Below, in pieces: positions 49,785 through 58,405 of a stretch of 64,000 nucleotides of DNA (position 1 is its first letter; every line of letters begins with the position of its first letter). The position numbers were made by a program, and so were the translations under genes. This DNA comes from Mycobacterium sp. ELW1 (lineage in GTDB: Bacteria; Actinomycetota; Actinomycetes; Mycobacteriales; Mycobacteriaceae), in NCBI RefSeq assembly GCF_008329905.1, contig NZ_CP032155.1:4154001-4218000 (forward strand), read 5' to 3'. The notes beneath the pieces were generated by a model, which was not told the origin of the DNA, did no database searches, and saw nothing but the letters and a program-made list of their open reading frames with translations.

Positions 49785-50651
49785 TTAGATGTTGGTTTCG
49801 TCGACCGGCACACCGCTGGCCGGTGCCGCCGCGCCGCCGTCATCCGACGGGGCCTCGACGTCGAGGCCGAGGGTGTACGACGTCATCGACAGCGAGCCGT
49901 AGGCGCAGCCATCGGTGAGCACGCCGACCCGGTCAGCGTGATCGGCAGCAAGTCCCGCGAAGTACAGCAGCGGCAGAAAGTGATCGGGCGTCGGCACCGC
50001 GGCCGGATAGTCCGCGTGATCGCGGAGCCGGACAGCATTGGCCGGATCGGTCAGAACCTGCGTTCGCGCCTGATCGTCGAAGCGCTGAGCCCAGTCAAAA
50101 GCCCTGTCCCCCAGCGTCGGATCCATCCCGGCCAGATTGTGCACCACGTTGCCGCTACCCAGGATCAGCACACCCCGCTCGCGCAGCGCAGCCAGCTTGG
50201 CGCCCAGCGCGAGGTGATAGTCCAGCGGCTTGTCGGCATTGATGGCCAACTGCACGACGGGAACCGATGCGTCCGGGAAGGCGTGCACGAGCACCGACCA
50301 GGTGCCGTGGTCGATCCCCCAGCTGTCGATGTCGGCGCCCACCCACGTCGGCTCGACCACGTCGGCGATTTCGTCGGCAAGCTCCGGCAGACCCGGTGCC
50401 GGGTACTGCACCTCGAAGAGTTCGGCGGGAAAGCCGTAGAAGTCGTGGATGGTCCGCGGCACGGCCATCGCGGTGACGGCGGTGGCGTTGATGTACCAGT
50501 GCGCGCTGACGACGAGGATCGCCCGCGGCCGCCCGGCTGATTCGTGCACCGACCGGCCGAACGCCCGCCACGCCGAGGTGTAGCGGTTGAGCTCCAGGGC
50601 GTTCATCGGGCTGCCGTGTCCGATGAACGCAGCCGGCATAGTTGCGGACAT
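49785..50651 (-). CDS. Class III extradiol dioxygenase, LigB/4,5-DOPA dioxygenase type
   Basis: About 288 residues from MSATMPAAFIGHG. Metal ligands are read as the His in FIGHGSPMNAL, the His in VVSAHWYI and the GNVVHNL region; the DSWGIDHGTWSVLVH block matches the YgiD/DODA signature. Such enzymes cleave catechol rings next to a hydroxyl. The position beside an SDR pair and PhyH gene suggests a small catabolic locus. The alternative upstream start (50675) is possible. Confidence 0.87.
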   Translation of the reverse strand: MSATMPAAFIGHGSPMNALELNRYTSAWRAFGRSVHESAGRPRAILVVSAHWYINATAVTAMAVPRTIHDFYGFPAELFEVQYPAPGLPELADEIADVVEPTWVGADIDSWGIDHGTWSVLVHAFPDASVPVVQLAINADKPLDYHLALGAKLAALRERGVLILGSGNVVHNLAGMDPTLGDRAFDWAQRFDDQARTQVLTDPANAVRLRDHADYPAAVPTPDHFLPLLYFAGLAADHADRVGVLTDGCAYGSLSMTSYTLGLDVEAPSDDGGAAAPASGVPVDETNI

Positions 50652-50671
50652 AGCTCTAGTTAACCGCGATA

Positions 50672-51559
50672 TCACTCACTGTGGGTCAGCTGATCGACGA
50701 ATGCAGCGCTCGCATCGCCGGTCAGCTTGGCCGCGTCGAAGCCGTAGGCGACCTCATCTCCGCGGATCGCGCGCAGCGGGTCCTCGAAGTCACGGAAGTA
50801 CCCCATGGCCCATGCGCCCTCCTGGTATCCGATCAGCTTCAGCAGATCGTCATCGAGCTCGCGCGCGACTTCCATTGGTACCGAGAGGAATTGGTTCTCC
50901 TCTTGACGGACCCACCCGACACAGTAGTTCACGTTGATGGCGCGCCGGACCTGGTCGCTGCGGTTGGCCGCACCGCTGTGCACGATCTTGCCGGAGTAGA
51001 GCAGCACGGAGCCGCGCGACATCTCGGCCTGCACACACTCGTCGTCGGCGTAGTCGGTCGGCTTCTTGTCACCCACCTGACTGCCCGGCACCACCCTGGT
51101 CGCGCCCATCTCCGCGGTGTAGTCGGTCATGGCCCACAGCGTGTTGCACTGCACGTGGTAGTCGTCGGGGAACGGGTAGAAGTCGAAAGCGTTCTGGTCG
51201 CGGTGCAGCGACTGATCGGTTTCGCCCGGCTCGATCGAGATCACCTGGGTGAGCATCAGCTGAAATGCGCTGGCATGACCGAGGAAGTCCCGGCACACAC
51301 CGAGGACGGACGGATTCTGAATCAGCGTGCGGCACGCCGGTGAGCGGGCGATCAGCGCACCGGTACGCCGGGTCTTAAGACCGATCATCGCGTTGTAGCC
51401 CATCGGCGTCGCGTCGAGGTAGGGCGACAGTTCGTCGCCGATGGTGTCCATCAGGGAGTCCGGAACCAGGTTGTCGACGATCACGTAGCCGTCGCGGCGC
51501 AGATGATCGGCAAGGTCCGCCGGGGACGTGTCGGCCGGAACATGCGTCAGCACGGTCAT
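50672..51559 (-). CDS. Phytanoyl-CoA dioxygenase (PhyH) family protein
   Basis: A 295-residue 2-oxoglutarate/Fe(II) oxygenase. The iron-binding HxD is in SLHRDQNAFDFY, the distal His in LYSGKIVHSGAANRSD, and the 2-oxoglutarate Arg in RRAINVNYCVGW. This family hydroxylates many small molecules, so the substrate is not known. It lies 20 bp upstream of the extradiol dioxygenase gene, so the two are likely co-transcribed. Confidence 0.88.
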   Translation of the reverse strand: MTVLTHVPADTSPADLADHLRRDGYVIVDNLVPDSLMDTIGDELSPYLDATPMGYNAMIGLKTRRTGALIARSPACRTLIQNPSVLGVCRDFLGHASAFQLMLTQVISIEPGETDQSLHRDQNAFDFYPFPDDYHVQCNTLWAMTDYTAEMGATRVVPGSQVGDKKPTDYADDECVQAEMSRGSVLLYSGKIVHSGAANRSDQVRRAINVNYCVGWVRQEENQFLSVPMEVARELDDDLLKLIGYQEGAWAMGYFRDFEDPLRAIRGDEVAYGFDAAKLTGDASAAFVDQLTHSE

Positions 51560-51615
51560 GGTTCGAGTATCGCGGAGCGTATGTGTTGACCAGGTAAAAC
51601 GGGGTCACACGACGG

Positions 51616-52325
51616 TTAAGGCCGCCGCCGCTTGGTGGCGCCCGGCTTACGGGCGACCTTTCCGGCGGCGGCCCGGGCGGCTTGCTTGGCCAGCGTCTTC
51701 TCCCGCGCTGTGCGCTTCGGAGCCGGCTGCGCCTGCCCGCGTGACGAACTCGGCTTGCGCCCCCGCACGATCCCGGTGAACTCTTCGACCAATGCCGACG
51801 GTTCCCCCGCCGGGAAGGCAAGGGCCACTGGACACGTCGGTGCGTCGACGATGGGGCGATACGTGAGGTCGCGGCGGTGATACAGCCGGGCCAGCGACTG
51901 CGGGACGATCAACATGCCCAAGCCTGCGGCGGCGAGTTCCATTGCGGCCTCGGTGCTTTCGGGGCGGTGATCGATCGGCGTTCCCGGAGCATCCGCCCAG
52001 CCGACGACGTCGTCGAGTGGCAGCAGGACCGGTTCGTCGGCGAGGTCGGCCGCGGTGATCTCGTCGGCGGCGCTCAGAAGGTGATCGGTGGGCACCACGG
52101 CCACCGTCGTCTCCTCGTAGAGCGGGATGACGGACAGTCCCGATGTGTCGGCGGGCGCAACAACGCGACGTCGACGGTTGCGTCTCGCACCGCGGTGGCG
52201 GCGTCCGCCGCGGTGATGGCGCACAGCGTCAGCCGGACATCAGGATGACGCTCGGCCCAGGTCCGCGCCCACTTCGCGGGCGTCGCTCCGGGGACGTACC
52301 CGACGGTGAGCGAGGACTGGGTCAC
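51616..52325 (-). pseudogene. LysR-type substrate-binding-domain protein, frameshifted
   Basis: The N-terminal part (MTQSSLTVGYVPGATPAKW to VDVALLRPP) and the C-terminal part (DTSGLSVIPLYEETTVAVV onward) are in two frames that meet at about 52149-52154, where one base is missing in a GGCGGG run. Joined, the protein is a periplasmic-binding-like LysR effector domain without HTH and with a Lys/Arg-rich tail (about 236 residues). It may be a sequencing error or a real loss. It is divergent from the DUF5997 gene. Confidence 0.75.
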
Positions 52326-52353
52326 CGACCCAGGCTACCGATAGGCTCGTGCC

Positions 52354-52734
52354 ATGAGCAGGCCGAACGCGCAGTCGATGAAACCCGCCACCGCGGCGAA
52401 AAAGCTGGACGTGTATCTGCCGGCGACCCCCGCCGAGTTCCAGGCGACTGCGATCACCCGCGACGAATTGGCCGCCCTGCAGGCCGATCCGCCGCAGTGG
52501 CTGGCCGATCTCCGCAAGAACGGCCCGCATCCCAAGAATCTGGTCGCGGCCAAGCTGGGCGTGTCGATCGCGGGCCTTGCGCGGGGCGGAGTGGTGGACG
52601 CGCTGACCACCGAGCAGATCGATGCGCTGCTCGCCGACAAGCCGGACTGGCTGGTCGCCGAACGCGAGAGCTACCAGAATGTGCTGGCCGAGGAACGGCG
52701 CCTTAAAGCGCTGCGCGCGGAAAAAGCTCGCTGA
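52354..52734 (+). CDS. DUF5997 family protein
   Basis: A 126-residue charged protein: MKPATAAKKLDVYLPATPAEF, then QWLADLRKNGPHPKNLVAAKLGVS, and the final ESYQNVLAEERRLKALRAEKAR coiled helix. The NLVAAKLGVSIAGLARGG segment looks like a DNA-binding-type helix. Its role is unknown; it is commonly found divergent from the LysR-like gene, as here. Confidence 0.82.
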   Translation: MSRPNAQSMKPATAAKKLDVYLPATPAEFQATAITRDELAALQADPPQWLADLRKNGPHPKNLVAAKLGVSIAGLARGGVVDALTTEQIDALLADKPDWLVAERESYQNVLAEERRLKALRAEKAR

Positions 52735-52750
52735 GACAGCGCCGAGGGCG

Positions 52751-53143
52751 TCACGCCATGTCGTCGGCCCAGAAGATCTGCCAGGAATGGCCGTCGAGGT
52801 CGTTGTAGCTGCGTCCGTACATGGACCCGTGATCTTCGGAATCCCCATCGGTGCCACCCGCGGCGATGGCTCGATTGACCAGGGCGTCCACCGCGTCCCG
52901 ACTGTCGACGCCGAGGCAGACGACGCATTCTTTGACCTTGGCCGCGTCGGCGGTCTCCAGCGGGTGGAGGGCGTCGAAGGCCTCACGCTGCAGCAGCATC
53001 GCGAACTGGTTCTCCCCCAACACCAGCGTCACTGCTTTCTCACCGCTGAACCTGTCGTCGAACGCATAGCCGAGATCGGCGAAGAATCGTCGCGAGCGCT
53101 CGACGTCGGCGACCGGCAGGTTCACGAGCATCATTGCGTGCAA
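52751..53143 (-). CDS. VOC family (glyoxalase/bleomycin resistance-like) protein
   Basis: A 130-residue vicinal oxygen chelate protein. MMLVNLPVADVERSRRFFADLG and SYNDLDGHSWQIFWAD are the two halves of the beta-alpha-beta-beta-beta repeat; the late DGHSWQIF region contributes the metal-site residues. The substrate is unknown. Convergent with the DUF5997 gene and 163 bp from the next gene. Confidence 0.87.
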   Translation of the reverse strand: MHAMMLVNLPVADVERSRRFFADLGYAFDDRFSGEKAVTLVLGENQFAMLLQREAFDALHPLETADAAKVKECVVCLGVDSRDAVDALVNRAIAAGGTDGDSEDHGSMYGRSYNDLDGHSWQIFWADDMA

Positions 53144-53306
53144 GGGGTGCCTCCAAAGGTGTTACGGGATCCCGTCGCAGAGTTAGACCAGGGCTGGACG
53201 CAGAACTCATCGGGGAACGCCGTCGATTCAGAACTGAGAGCGAACATTTCGCCGTCACTGTCGCTTCCTGTTCTGACTCGATGCGACGAGCCGTAGCCTG
53301 CCCTCT

Positions 53307-53807
53307 ATGACCTATCTGTCCACCTGGGTGCGTGAGCACCGGATCGCAGTGGCCACCGCCGGCTATGCGGGCTATTCCGCGGTGATGCTCCGATTGGATC
53401 GTCAGATGCAGGCCACCGGCGGACCGGGCATCATCCCATTCGAACTCGCGGGCTCAGCCGACAAGGCCGAGGGCATCATGGCCCGGTGGGGTGAGGACGG
53501 CATGCGCGCGGCCCGCAGGTCGATGTGGCTCGACTTCGGCTACATGACGAGCTACGGAATTCTGCTGGCATTGCTTGTCGACCGTCGCCGGCGACGCCGG
53601 GGTCATCCGGCCTGGCTACCAGCCTTGGCAGCCGGCGCGGTGGCGGGCGACGCCGTCGAGGGCGTCGCACTGCTGCGGGTGCTCGACCGTCGGGACGTCG
53701 CCGTCAACGCGCGGCGCGCGCAGGTCGCGGCGTCGATCAAGTTCGCCATCCTCGCGGTGGCTCTCGGATATGCCACCTACCCCGGAAAGAACACAGGCCA
53801 GGGATAA
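53307..53807 (+). CDS. Integral membrane protein of unknown function
   Basis: A 166-residue protein with hydrophobic segments at about 12-30, 70-90 and 100-120, and another near 145-160, split by a positively charged RRRRRRGH loop at about 93-100. It is conserved-looking but no family is recognised. Its stop lies inside a strong hairpin that also terminates nrdE. Confidence 0.65.
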   Translation: MTYLSTWVREHRIAVATAGYAGYSAVMLRLDRQMQATGGPGIIPFELAGSADKAEGIMARWGEDGMRAARRSMWLDFGYMTSYGILLALLVDRRRRRRGHPAWLPALAAGAVAGDAVEGVALLRVLDRRDVAVNARRAQVAASIKFAILAVALGYATYPGKNTGQG

Positions 53808-53823
53808 CCTCCCTGGCCTGTGT
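53791..53823. terminator. Bidirectional 13-bp perfect hairpin between the membrane protein and nrdE
   Basis: ACACAGGCCAGGG pairs with CCCTGGCCTGTGT around 7 bases. It overlaps the 3' end of the rightward gene and is 17 bp from the nrdE stop on the other strand, so it can end both transcripts. Confidence 0.75.
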
Positions 53824-53839
53824 ACTCTCGGCGCTCAGC

Positions 53840-56008
53840 TCACAGCATGCAGCTGACGCAACCCTCCACTTCAGTGCCTTCCAGCGCCATCTGGCGAAGC
53901 CGGATGTAGTACAGCGTCTTGATTCCCTTGCGCCAGGCGTAGATCTGCGCCTTGTTGACCTCGCGGGTATCGGCGGTGTCCTTGAAGAACAACGTCAGCG
54001 AAAGACCTTGGTCCACATGCTGAGTGGCCGCGGCGTACGTGTCGATGATCTTCTCGTAGCCGATCTCGTACGCGTCCTGGTAGTACTCCAGGTTGTCGTT
54101 GGTCATGTAGGGCGCCGGGTAGTAGACGCGGCCGATCTTGCCTTCCTTGCGGATCTCGACCTTGCTCGCCACCGGGTGGATCGACGATGTCGAGTGGTTG
54201 ATGTAGGAGATCGATCCCGTCGGCGGCACCGCCTGCAGGTTCTGGTTGTAGATGCCGTTCTTCTGCACCGACTCCTTGAGCCGCACCCAATCCTCTTGGG
54301 TGGGAATGCGAATGCCGGCCTTCGAGAACAACTCGCGCACCCGCTCGGTGGCCGGCTCCCACACCTGGTCGGTGTACTTGTCGAAGAACTCGCCGCTGGC
54401 GTACTTCGACTTCTCGAAACCCTTGAACGCAGTTCCCCGCTCGACGGCGATCTTGTTCGACGCGCGCAGCGCGTGATAGAGCACCGTGTAGAAGTACATG
54501 TTGGTGAAGTCGATGCCCTCTTCGGATCCATAGAAGATCCGTTCGCGCGCAAGGTATCCGTGCAGGTTCATCTGGCCGAGGCCGATGGCATGCGAGTCGT
54601 TGTTCCCCTGCTCGATCGACGGAACCGACCAGATGTGCGTCTGGTCGCTCACCGCGGTCAACCCGCGAATGGCCACCTCGATGGTCTGCGCGAAGTCGGG
54701 CGAGTCCATCGCCTTGGCGATGTTCAGCGAGCCCAGGTTGCACGAAATGTCCTTGCCGACCTTGGCATACGACAGGTCCTCGTTGAACAGCGAGGGCGTC
54801 GACACCTGCAGGATCTCCGAGCACAGGTTGGAGTGCGTGATCTTGCCGTCGATCGGGTTGGCCCGATTCACCGTGTCCTCGAACATGATGTACGGGTAGC
54901 CCGACTCGAACTGCAGCTCGGCCAGGGTCTGGAAGAACTCGCGGGCCTTGATCTTGGTCTTGCGGATCCGCGCGTCGTCGACCATCTCGTGGTACTTCTC
55001 GGTGACCGAGATGTCGGCGAACGGCACGCCGTACACGCGCTCGACGTCATACGGCGAGAACAGATACATGTCCTCGTTCTTCTTGGCCAGCTCGAAGGTG
55101 ATGTCGGGGATCACCACGCCCAGCGAGAGGGTCTTGATGCGGATCTTCTCGTCGGCGTTCTCCCGCTTGGTGTCCAGGAAGCGGTAGATGTCGGGGTGAT
55201 GCGCGTGCAGGTAGACCGCGCCGGCGCCCTGTCGGGCACCGAGCTGGTTGGCGTAGGAGAACGAGTCCTCCAGCAGCTTCATGATCGGGATGACGCCCGA
55301 GCTCTGGTTCTCGATGTTCTTGATCGGTGCGCCATGCTCACGAATGTTGGTCAGCAGCAAGGCAACCCCACCGCCGCGCTTGGACAGCTGCAGCGCGGAG
55401 TTGATCGAACGGCCGATCGACTCCATGTTGTCCTCGATGCGCAGCAGGAAGCAGCTCACCGGCTCGCCGCGCTGCGCCTTGCCCGAGTTCAGGAACGTCG
55501 GGGTGGCCGGCTGGAACCGTCCGTCGATGATCTCGTCGACCAGCTTCTCGGCCAGCATGGTGTCACCGGCGGCCAGCGTCAACGCCACCATCACCACCCG
55601 GTCCTCGAACCGCTCGAGGTAACGCTTCCCGTCGAACGTCTTCAGCGTGTAGGAGGTGTAGTACTTGAACGCGCCGAGGAAGGTCGGGAACCGGAACTTC
55701 TTGGCGTACGCGCGATCGGTCAGCGTCTTGACGAAATTGCGCGAGTACTGATCGAGAACCTCACGCTCGTAATAGTTCTCGCGGATCAGGTAGTCGAGCT
55801 TCTCGTCCTGATTGTGGAAGAAGACCGTGTTCTGGTTGACGTGCTCCAAGAAATACTGGCGCGCGGCCAGGCGATCCATGTCGAACTGAATCTTGCCGTC
55901 TGCGTCGTACAGATTCAGCATCGCGTTGAGCGCGTGGTAGTCGGTCTCCCCCGGCAACGCGTGCCCTGACGTCGTTACAGGCTCAGCAGCTGTGACTGTA
56001 GGTGGCAC
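53840..56008 (-). CDS. nrdE: Class Ib ribonucleotide reductase alpha subunit
   Basis: About 722 residues from a GTG ([11 protein letters not shown]) inside the end of nrdI. The first redox Cys is in GEPVSCFLL, the active-site Cys region is [30 protein letters not shown] holds the second, and the C-terminal EGCVSCML is the NrdH-reducible pair. It binds NDPs and with NrdF makes dNDPs. The longer ATG frame at 56110 lies within nrdI, so the GTG is preferred. It is the last gene of nrdH-nrdI-nrdE. Confidence 0.96.
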   Translation of the reverse strand: MPPTVTAAEPVTTSGHALPGETDYHALNAMLNLYDADGKIQFDMDRLAARQYFLEHVNQNTVFFHNQDEKLDYLIRENYYEREVLDQYSRNFVKTLTDRAYAKKFRFPTFLGAFKYYTSYTLKTFDGKRYLERFEDRVVMVALTLAAGDTMLAEKLVDEIIDGRFQPATPTFLNSGKAQRGEPVSCFLLRIEDNMESIGRSINSALQLSKRGGGVALLLTNIREHGAPIKNIENQSSGVIPIMKLLEDSFSYANQLGARQGAGAVYLHAHHPDIYRFLDTKRENADEKIRIKTLSLGVVIPDITFELAKKNEDMYLFSPYDVERVYGVPFADISVTEKYHEMVDDARIRKTKIKAREFFQTLAELQFESGYPYIMFEDTVNRANPIDGKITHSNLCSEILQVSTPSLFNEDLSYAKVGKDISCNLGSLNIAKAMDSPDFAQTIEVAIRGLTAVSDQTHIWSVPSIEQGNNDSHAIGLGQMNLHGYLARERIFYGSEEGIDFTNMYFYTVLYHALRASNKIAVERGTAFKGFEKSKYASGEFFDKYTDQVWEPATERVRELFSKAGIRIPTQEDWVRLKESVQKNGIYNQNLQAVPPTGSISYINHSTSSIHPVASKVEIRKEGKIGRVYYPAPYMTNDNLEYYQDAYEIGYEKIIDTYAAATQHVDQGLSLTLFFKDTADTREVNKAQIYAWRKGIKTLYYIRLRQMALEGTEVEGCVSCML

Positions 56009-56460
56009 GTGTCCTCGTCCTTCCAGAATTTCGTTAACTCCGCACGGACGGCTTCCACGTCCTCCGCGGTTCCCATCATTTCGAAGCGGTAGAGCAGCCG
56101 AACCTTGCACTTGTGCGACACCAGCTTGGCCGCAAAGCAGTACTCGGCACCGAATTGTGTGTTGCCGGCCCCGACCACCGCGCGGATGTGGGACCGATTG
56201 TTCTGATTGTTCAAAAACCTGATGACCTGCTTGGGGACGTACCCCTTGGCCTCGAGGTGCGGGGTGTCCCCCCGGCCCCTGCCGTAGGTCGGCAGAAGCA
56301 GGACGTAAGGCCGGTGTACCTCGATCTGCTCGTGAAGGGGAATCCGGATGGCCGGCACACCCAGCTTCTGCACGAAGCGGTGGGTGTTCTCCGAAACACT
56401 GGAGAAGTACACCAACCGCTCCGAGCCCGCCAGGCTGGGGCTGCCATCCGGATTCATCAC
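55975..56460 (-). CDS. nrdI: Flavodoxin-like NrdI
   Basis: A 161-residue FMN protein that supplies oxidant for assembly of the NrdF manganese cofactor. [16 protein letters not shown] is the phosphate-binding loop, [11 protein letters not shown] and [15 protein letters not shown] are the flavin-side loops. It overlaps nrdE by 34 bp. A Met pair at the start leaves the exact initiation codon open (MMNPDG). Confidence 0.93.
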   Translation of the reverse strand: MMNPDGSPSLAGSERLVYFSSVSENTHRFVQKLGVPAIRIPLHEQIEVHRPYVLLLPTYGRGRGDTPHLEAKGYVPKQVIRFLNNQNNRSHIRAVVGAGNTQFGAEYCFAAKLVSHKCKVRLLYRFEMMGTAEDVEAVRAELTKFWKDEDTCHLQSQLLSL

Positions 56461-56485
56461 ATCTCTTTCCGTGGCGCCCGGGCCG

Positions 56486-56725
56486 CTAAGCGCTCAGTGC
56501 GGCACCGGAGAGGGCCTTGATCCGGTCCGGCCGGAAGCCCGACCAGTGATCGCCGCCGGCAACGACGACCGGCGCCTGCAGGTAGCCCATCGCCATCACG
56601 TAGTCGCGGGCCTCCGCGTCCTCGGTGATGTCGACGACGTCGTAGGTCAGACCCGACTTGTCCAGGGCCTTGTAGGTCATGTTGCACTGCACGCAGGCTG
56701 GCTTGGTGTAGACGGTGATGGTCAT
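56486..56725 (-). CDS. nrdH: Glutaredoxin-like NrdH redoxin
   Basis: A 79-residue redoxin with the active-site CVQC (residues 11-14) and the NrdH signature WSGFRPDRI near residue 60. It is reduced by thioredoxin reductase and reduces NrdE. It is the first gene of the nrdHIE operon; the promoter is the 450-bp region to 57172 with one NrdR box. Confidence 0.95.
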   Translation of the reverse strand: MTITVYTKPACVQCNMTYKALDKSGLTYDVVDITEDAEARDYVMAMGYLQAPVVVAGGDHWSGFRPDRIKALSGAALSA

Positions 56726-56915
56726 CTGCGGTATGGCTCCTCAGCGAAACATAGAGATGTACTCAGGCGGACTGACTGTGCGCAGGCACTCATGAACATT
56801 CAGCGAGCTGTCGGACCGTGAAATTCCTGACCGGCGGAGCCGCTCGGACCGACATCTCAGCTTCGGTTCCGGCGTTCCGGCGGACCTGTGACTTTCTGGT
56901 CTGTCGGCCTGTCGA

Positions 56916-56931
56916 ACACTACACCTAGTGT
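56916..56931. promoter_or_regulatory. NrdR box of nrdHIE
   Basis: ACACTACACCTAGTGT has perfect 6-bp arms (ACACTA/TAGTGT), the NrdR consensus shape. A clear second box at the usual 31-bp distance was not found; ATACCACATGTTCTGA at 56948 is at most a weak partner. Confidence 0.7.
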
Positions 56932-57122
56932 CCGACAGCACGAAGAGATACCACATGTTCTGAATAACAATTTTGAAATTCCCTGGTCGTAAGCCCTTCA
57001 CCCCTTCCCCGCCCGGCGTGTCGCATGTCACAACACGCCGCACGGCACCGGCTGTGCCTAGATGTACCACCGGGCACCGACACGACCGTTGGGCGTGGCT
57101 GTGGCGGACCGCCGAATAGCAA

Positions 57123-57153
57123 AAGGCCGCCGGCGCACAGCACCGGCGGCCTT
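57123..57153. terminator. Hairpin after the FMN reductase gene
   Basis: AAGGCCGCCGG pairs with CCGGCGGCCTT (11 bp, 9-base loop), 20 bp after the stop of the gene at 57173. Read leftward it is followed by TTGCTATTCGG, a weak T tract. Confidence 0.7.
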
Positions 57154-57172
57154 GCGTGAGCGGGACGGAGCC

Positions 57173-57715
57173 TCAGCCCACCTCGGCGGCGAGCTTGCCG
57201 ACCACGTCGCGCACCGCAGCGGACACATCGGAGTTCTCCCGCGGATGCTTTCCGTCGAAGGTCGTGGACGGCACCGAAAGCTTCACCGACTCGACGACTC
57301 GGGGACCGGCGATACCGAACGACTTGCGCGCCTCGTCATGCGCCCACACCCCGCCGTACTGACCGAGGGCCGACCCGATGACCGCCAGCGGCTTGTCCTT
57401 CAGCGCGCCGTTGCCGTACGGCCGCGACAACCAGTCGATCGCGTTCTTCAGCACACCGGGGATGCTCCCGTTGTATTCCGGAGTCACCACCAGAGCCGCA
57501 TCGGCCTGCGCGGCCGCGGTCCGCAATGCCACCACGGGGGCGGGTGCGTCCTCGGTGTCGAGGTCCTCGTTGTAGTGGGGCAGGTCGCCCAGCCCGTCGT
57601 ACACGGTGACGGTGACGCCGTCGGGCGCCGACTCCGCCGCAAGTTCGGCCAGCTGGCGATTGACCGAGGCCGCCCGCAAGCTGCCTACCAGTGCCAGCAC
57701 ATTGATATCCGCCAT
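57173..57715 (-). CDS. NADPH-dependent FMN reductase (Rv3054c homologue)
   Basis: A 180-residue flavodoxin-fold reductase. GSLRAASVNRQLAELAAE binds the FMN phosphate, and VVTPEYNGSIPGVLKNAIDWLSRPYG is the flavin-binding family signature. It may act as a quinone or azo reductase or supply reduced FMN. It is divergent from a TetR gene with a perfect 20-bp palindrome between, and is probably induced by that regulator's ligand. Confidence 0.9.
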   Translation of the reverse strand: MADINVLALVGSLRAASVNRQLAELAAESAPDGVTVTVYDGLGDLPHYNEDLDTEDAPAPVVALRTAAAQADAALVVTPEYNGSIPGVLKNAIDWLSRPYGNGALKDKPLAVIGSALGQYGGVWAHDEARKSFGIAGPRVVESVKLSVPSTTFDGKHPRENSDVSAAVRDVVGKLAAEVG

Positions 57716-57755
57716 GTCGCAATCCCTTCAGTCGTTCGCGATCCTCCCACGGCAG

Positions 57756-57775
57756 AACCGGACCATGGTCCGGTT
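57756..57775. promoter_or_regulatory. TetR operator between FMN reductase and TetR-dinB2
   Basis: AACCGGACCATGGTCCGGTT is a perfect 20-bp palindrome with half-site CGGACC, 41 bp before the FMN reductase start and 28 bp before the TetR start. Confidence 0.75.
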
Positions 57776-57802
57776 TATTTCCCGCTGAGCTAAAGTGTGG
57801 GA

Positions 57803-58405
57803 GTGAGCGCGATCTCCGGGGCCAATGAGCTGCCCCTTTCCGCGCCGCAAGAACGAGGCGACGCCGCCCGAAACCGGCTGCTGCTGCTCGACGCCGCCCG
57901 CACCCTGATCGCCGAACGAGGCGCAGACGCGGTCTCCATGGACGACATCGCCGCCGCCGCGGGCGTGGGCAAGGGCACGTTGTTCCGGCGCTTCGGCAGC
58001 CGCGCCGGGCTGATGATGGTCCTGCTCGACGAGGACGAACGCGCCATCCAGCAGGCATTCCTGTTCGGCCCACCGCCCCTGGGCCCCGATGCGCCTCCCC
58101 TGCAACGGCTTCTGGCCTTCGGCCGTGAGCGGCTGCGCTTCGTCCAGACCCACCGCGACCTGCTTCTCGACGCCAACCGCGATCCGGATTCCCGCTACAG
58201 CGCGCCGTTCGCCGTCATGCACACCCACGTCCGGGTGCTGCTGCAGGCCGCGGGCAGCACCGGCGATCTCGATGCCCAGGCCGATGCATTGATCGCCCTT
58301 CTGGATGCCGACTACGTCACTCATCAGCTAGACGATCGCGGCCGCTCGCTGAACAGCCTGGGCGATGCGTGGGACAGCGTCGCGCTCAAGTTGTGCGGGA
58401 CGTGA
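57803..58405 (+). CDS. TetR family regulator (Rv3055 homologue)
   Basis: About 200 residues from a GTG (VSAISGANEL). The HTH reads VSMDDIAAAAGVGKGTLFRRFGSRAGLM; the C-terminal helix domain has HRDLLLDANRDPDSRY. Its TGA overlaps the GTG of dinB2. It should bind the CGGACC palindrome and control the divergent FMN reductase. Its recognition helix is nearly the same as that of the TetR at 60855. Confidence 0.87.
   Translation: MSAISGANELPLSAPQERGDAARNRLLLLDAARTLIAERGADAVSMDDIAAAAGVGKGTLFRRFGSRAGLMMVLLDEDERAIQQAFLFGPPPLGPDAPPLQRLLAFGRERLRFVQTHRDLLLDANRDPDSRYSAPFAVMHTHVRVLLQAAGSTGDLDAQADALIALLDADYVTHQLDDRGRSLNSLGDAWDSVALKLCGT

Larger units (their letters stand above)
56726..57172. promoter_or_regulatory. 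Promoter region of nrdHIE, otherwise no gene
   Basis: No open frame here has a family match or ribosome site. It holds a strong NrdR box at 56916-56931, an AT-rich run around 56965-56980, and the hairpin at 57123-57153 that ends the FMN reductase transcript. The long leader (about 190 bp between the NrdR box and the ATG) is notable. Confidence 0.6.

Noticed and set aside
53525..55969. Rightward open frame of 814 codons opposite nrdE
   Set aside because: nrdE is unmistakable on the other strand; the frame's composition is a shadow of codon bias.
56741..57070. 109-codon leftward frame in the nrdHIE promoter region
   Set aside because: It crosses the NrdR box, has an odd composition and no start site.
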